Part shown: positions 62,163-64,000 of the stretch, piece by piece | Layout: each line of letters opens with the position of its first letter | How positions within the stretch are numbered: position 1 is the stretch's first letter | Source of the DNA: Ruegeria faecimaris | GTDB taxonomy: Bacteria > Pseudomonadota > Alphaproteobacteria > Rhodobacterales > Rhodobacteraceae | Direction of reading: 5' to 3' | Assembly: GCF_900182615.1 (NCBI RefSeq) | Contig: NZ_FXTE01000002.1 | Span: 186,001-250,000, forward strand | DNA length: 64,000 nucleotides | Notes under the pieces: generated by a model | The model's database searches: none | What the model was told of the DNA's origin: nothing | Seen by the model: the letters and a program-made list of their open reading frames with translations, nothing else | Made by a program: the position numbers and the translations under genes

Positions 62163-64000
62163 CTACCTCTTCCGCCGCTTCACATTCCCGCCCCGCTGCC
62201 CTGGTCTCCCAGCCGTTGACCGGCCCTTCGATTTCACCGCGTCTTCCGAGGCTTTCTCGACCGCCCATTGGCGCGCCATGGGGTCGTCGGCGATGGCAAG
62301 ATCGACCGCTTCCAGGCGTTTGATCTCGTCCCTAATATTGGCGGCCTCTTCGAATTCCAGGTTCTCGGCAGCTTTGCGCATCTTGTCGCGCAGCCCGTCC
62401 AGATGCGCCTCAAGATTCGCGCCGTGCATCGGTTTGTCGATGGTGGCGGTGACGCGGTTCATGTCGACGTCGCCCTTGTAGAGACCGGCCAGAACATCCT
62501 CGACGTTTTTCTTCACCGTTGCTGGGGTGATGCCGTGTTCCTCGTTATAGGCGATCTGCTTGGCGCGGCGGCGATCGGTTTCGTTCAGCGCGCGCTCCAT
62601 GGAACCGGTGATCTTGTCGGCATACATGATCACCCGCCCGTCGGCGTTGCGCGCGGCGCGGCCAATGGTCTGAACCAGTGAGGTTTCCGAGCGCAGGAAG
62701 CCTTCTTTGTCGGCGTCCAGAATGGCCACCAGCCCGCATTCCGGGATGTCGAGCCCCTCGCGCAGCAGGTTGATGCCGATCAGAACGTCGAAGGCCCCCA
62801 ACCGCAGGTCACGCAGAATCTCGATGCGCTCCAGCGTGTCGATATCCGAGTGCATGTAACGGACCCTGATGCCCTGTTCGTGCATGTATTCGGTCAGGTC
62901 CTCAGCCATGCGTTTGGTCAGGGTGGTGACCAGCGTGCGATAGCCACCGGCGGCGACCTTGCGCACCTCGTCCAGCAGATCGTCGACCTGCATGCCGACA
63001 GGGCGGATTTCGACCTCGGGATCCAGCAGGCCGGTGGGGCGGATCACCTGTTCGGTGAAGACGCCGCCGGTCTGTTCGATCTCCCACTTGGCAGGCGTGG
63101 CCGAGACGAACACGGATTGCGGGCGCATGGCGTCCCATTCCTCGAACTTGAGGGGGCGGTTGTCCATGCAGGATGGCAGGCGGAACCCGTGTTCGGCCAG
63201 GGTGAATTTGCGCCGATAGTCGCCCCGGTACATGCCGCCGATCTGCGGTACGCTGACGTGGGATTCATCGGCGAAGACGATGGCGTTATCGGGGATGAAT
63301 TCGAACAGGGTCGGGGGCGGCTCGCCCGGTGCGCGGCCTGTCAGATAGCGCGAGTAGTTTTCGATTCCGTTACAGACGCCGGTGGCCTCCAACATCTCCA
63401 GATCGAAATTCGTGCGTTGTTCCAGACGTTGCGCTTCCAGCAGTTTGCCCTCTCCGACCAGTTGATCCAGTCGGATGCGGAGTTCCTTCTTGATGCCGAT
63501 GATCGCCTGGTTCATCGTTGGCTTCGGGGTCACGTAGTGCGAGTTGGCGTAAACCCGCACCTGTTCCATATTCGCGGCGCGTTCGCCGGTCAGCGGGTCG
63601 AACTCGGTGATGGTTTCCAATTCCTCACCGAAGAACGAGAATTTCCAAGCGCGATCTTCAAGGTGGGCGGGCCAGATTTCCAGGCTGTCACCCCGCACCC
63701 GGAACGAGCCCCGTTGGAATGCCTGATCATTTCGACGGTATTGCTGGGCGACCAGATCGGCCATGATCTGGCGCTGGTTGTATTCACCGCCGACCTTCAG
63801 GTCCTGCGTCATCGCCCCATAGGTTTCGACCGAGCCGATACCGTAGATGCACGACACTGAGGCGACGATGATTACGTCATCGCGTTCCAACAGCGCCCGC
63901 GTGGCCGAGTGGCGCATCCGGTCGATCTGTTCGTTGATCTGGGATTCTTTCTCGATATAGGTGTCGCTGCGCGCGACATAGGCCTCGGGTTGGTAGTAGT
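62163..64000 (-). CDS. uvrB: Excinuclease ABC subunit B, 5' end beyond the window
   Basis: UvrB damage-verification helicase of nucleotide excision repair. The reading frame is open to the right edge, where [19 protein letters not shown] is in frame ahead of [26 protein letters not shown], so the true start lies outside. Present are helicase motifs [27 protein letters not shown] and [40 protein letters not shown]. The C-terminal UvrC-interacting UVR motif is [20 protein letters not shown] short basic tail [20 protein letters not shown] ends the protein. The Walker A part is not in the window. Confidence 0.97.
   Translation of the reverse strand, partial: YYQPEAYVARSDTYIEKESQINEQIDRMRHSATRALLERDDVIIVASVSCIYGIGSVETYGAMTQDLKVGGEYNQRQIMADLVAQQYRRNDQAFQRGSFRVRGDSLEIWPAHLEDRAWKFSFFGEELETITEFDPLTGERAANMEQVRVYANSHYVTPKPTMNQAIIGIKKELRIRLDQLVGEGKLLEAQRLEQRTNFDLEMLEATGVCNGIENYSRYLTGRAPGEPPPTLFEFIPDNAIVFADESHVSVPQIGGMYRGDYRRKFTLAEHGFRLPSCMDNRPLKFEEWDAMRPQSVFVSATPAKWEIEQTGGVFTEQVIRPTGLLDPEVEIRPVGMQVDDLLDEVRKVAAGGYRTLVTTLTKRMAEDLTEYMHEQGIRVRYMHSDIDTLERIEILRDLRLGAFDVLIGINLLREGLDIPECGLVAILDADKEGFLRSETSLVQTIGRAARNADGRVIMYADKITGSMERALNETDRRRAKQIAYNEEHGITPATVKKNVEDVLAGLYKGDVDMNRVTATIDKPMHGANLEAHLDGLRDKMRKAAENLEFEEAANIRDEIKRLEAVDLAIADDPMARQWAVEKASEDAVKSKGRSTAGRPGQRGGNVKRRKR

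Overview
The window is a compact, GC-rich stretch of an alphaproteobacterial chromosome, most likely a marine Rhodobacteraceae (Roseobacter-group) organism. This is inferred from the gene set: an RpoH-type sigma factor with an ECF-sigma-like promoter, a class I (archaeal-type) lysyl-tRNA synthetase, a hexameric tyrosine-coordinated heme protein (first described from Silicibacter/Ruegeria), and the MreBCD-PBP2-RodA order. No rRNA, tRNA, CRISPR array, integrase or transposase is visible. The left end cuts a branched-chain aminotransferase-type gene and the right end cuts uvrB.

Layout. 1-7.6 kb: trpS, an apparently inactive rhomboid, and the chain lpoA-like / glnD / murJ on the minus strand. 7.7-13.5 kb: rsmI, yraN and gshB on the plus strand, facing comM, a GST with an added Cys-rich tail, a CobC-like phosphatase and cobU. 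13.5-20.1 kb: plus-strand rpoH (RpoHII-like), a ChaN-like protein, coaBC, dut, a membrane-segment/MoeB fusion and an M3 oligopeptidase. 20.1-26.7 kb: a hydroxyacid reductase and the cell-elongation cluster rodA, mrdA, mreD, mreC, mreB. 26.8-34.2 kb: rlmJ, leuA with a leucine/isoleucine-rich leader peptide, an SDR, an 18-repeat MORN protein, nadE and a small unknown gene. 34.2-43.7 kb: an FAD oxidoreductase, a Tat-exported metallo-hydrolase, gltX, a gamma-glutamylcyclotransferase-like gene, an Rrf2 regulator with an NsrR-style operator, the YbbA/YbbP-type ABC pair with tesA, and an L,D-transpeptidase. 43.8-48.2 kb: cold-shock protein, sulfotransferase, ettA and a lone KAP-family P-loop NTPase. 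48.3-57.3 kb: nadD, dacB, TerB-like, an Lrp regulator divergent from phhA-phhB, lysK, DUF4864 and a large beta-helix protein. 57.4-64 kb: small stress and accessory genes, an OhrR-like regulator divergent from the heme peroxidase HTHP over a strong palindromic operator, decayed duplicated promoter/gene fragments, an AT-richer patch with a small membrane protein, then uvrB.

Main themes are cell-wall growth (murJ, mreBCD, mrdA, rodA, dacB, L,D-transpeptidase, LpoA-like), nitrogen and amino-acid control (glnD, leuA, phhAB with Lrp), NAD/CoA/glutathione/cobalamin cofactors, translation (three aminoacyl-tRNA synthetases, rsmI, rlmJ, ettA) and oxidative or nitrosative stress regulation (RpoHII, OhrR-HTHP, Rrf2).

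The best candidates for something undescribed are the OhrR-HTHP peroxide module at 60.0-60.8 kb and the leuA leader peptide/attenuator at 29.4-29.55 kb. Secondary candidates are the MoeB fusion with a second internal start, the rhomboid lacking both catalytic residues, the lone KAP NTPase, and the duplicated operator/promoter remnants around 60.8-61.5 kb. All identifications come from reading motifs by eye; no database search was run.
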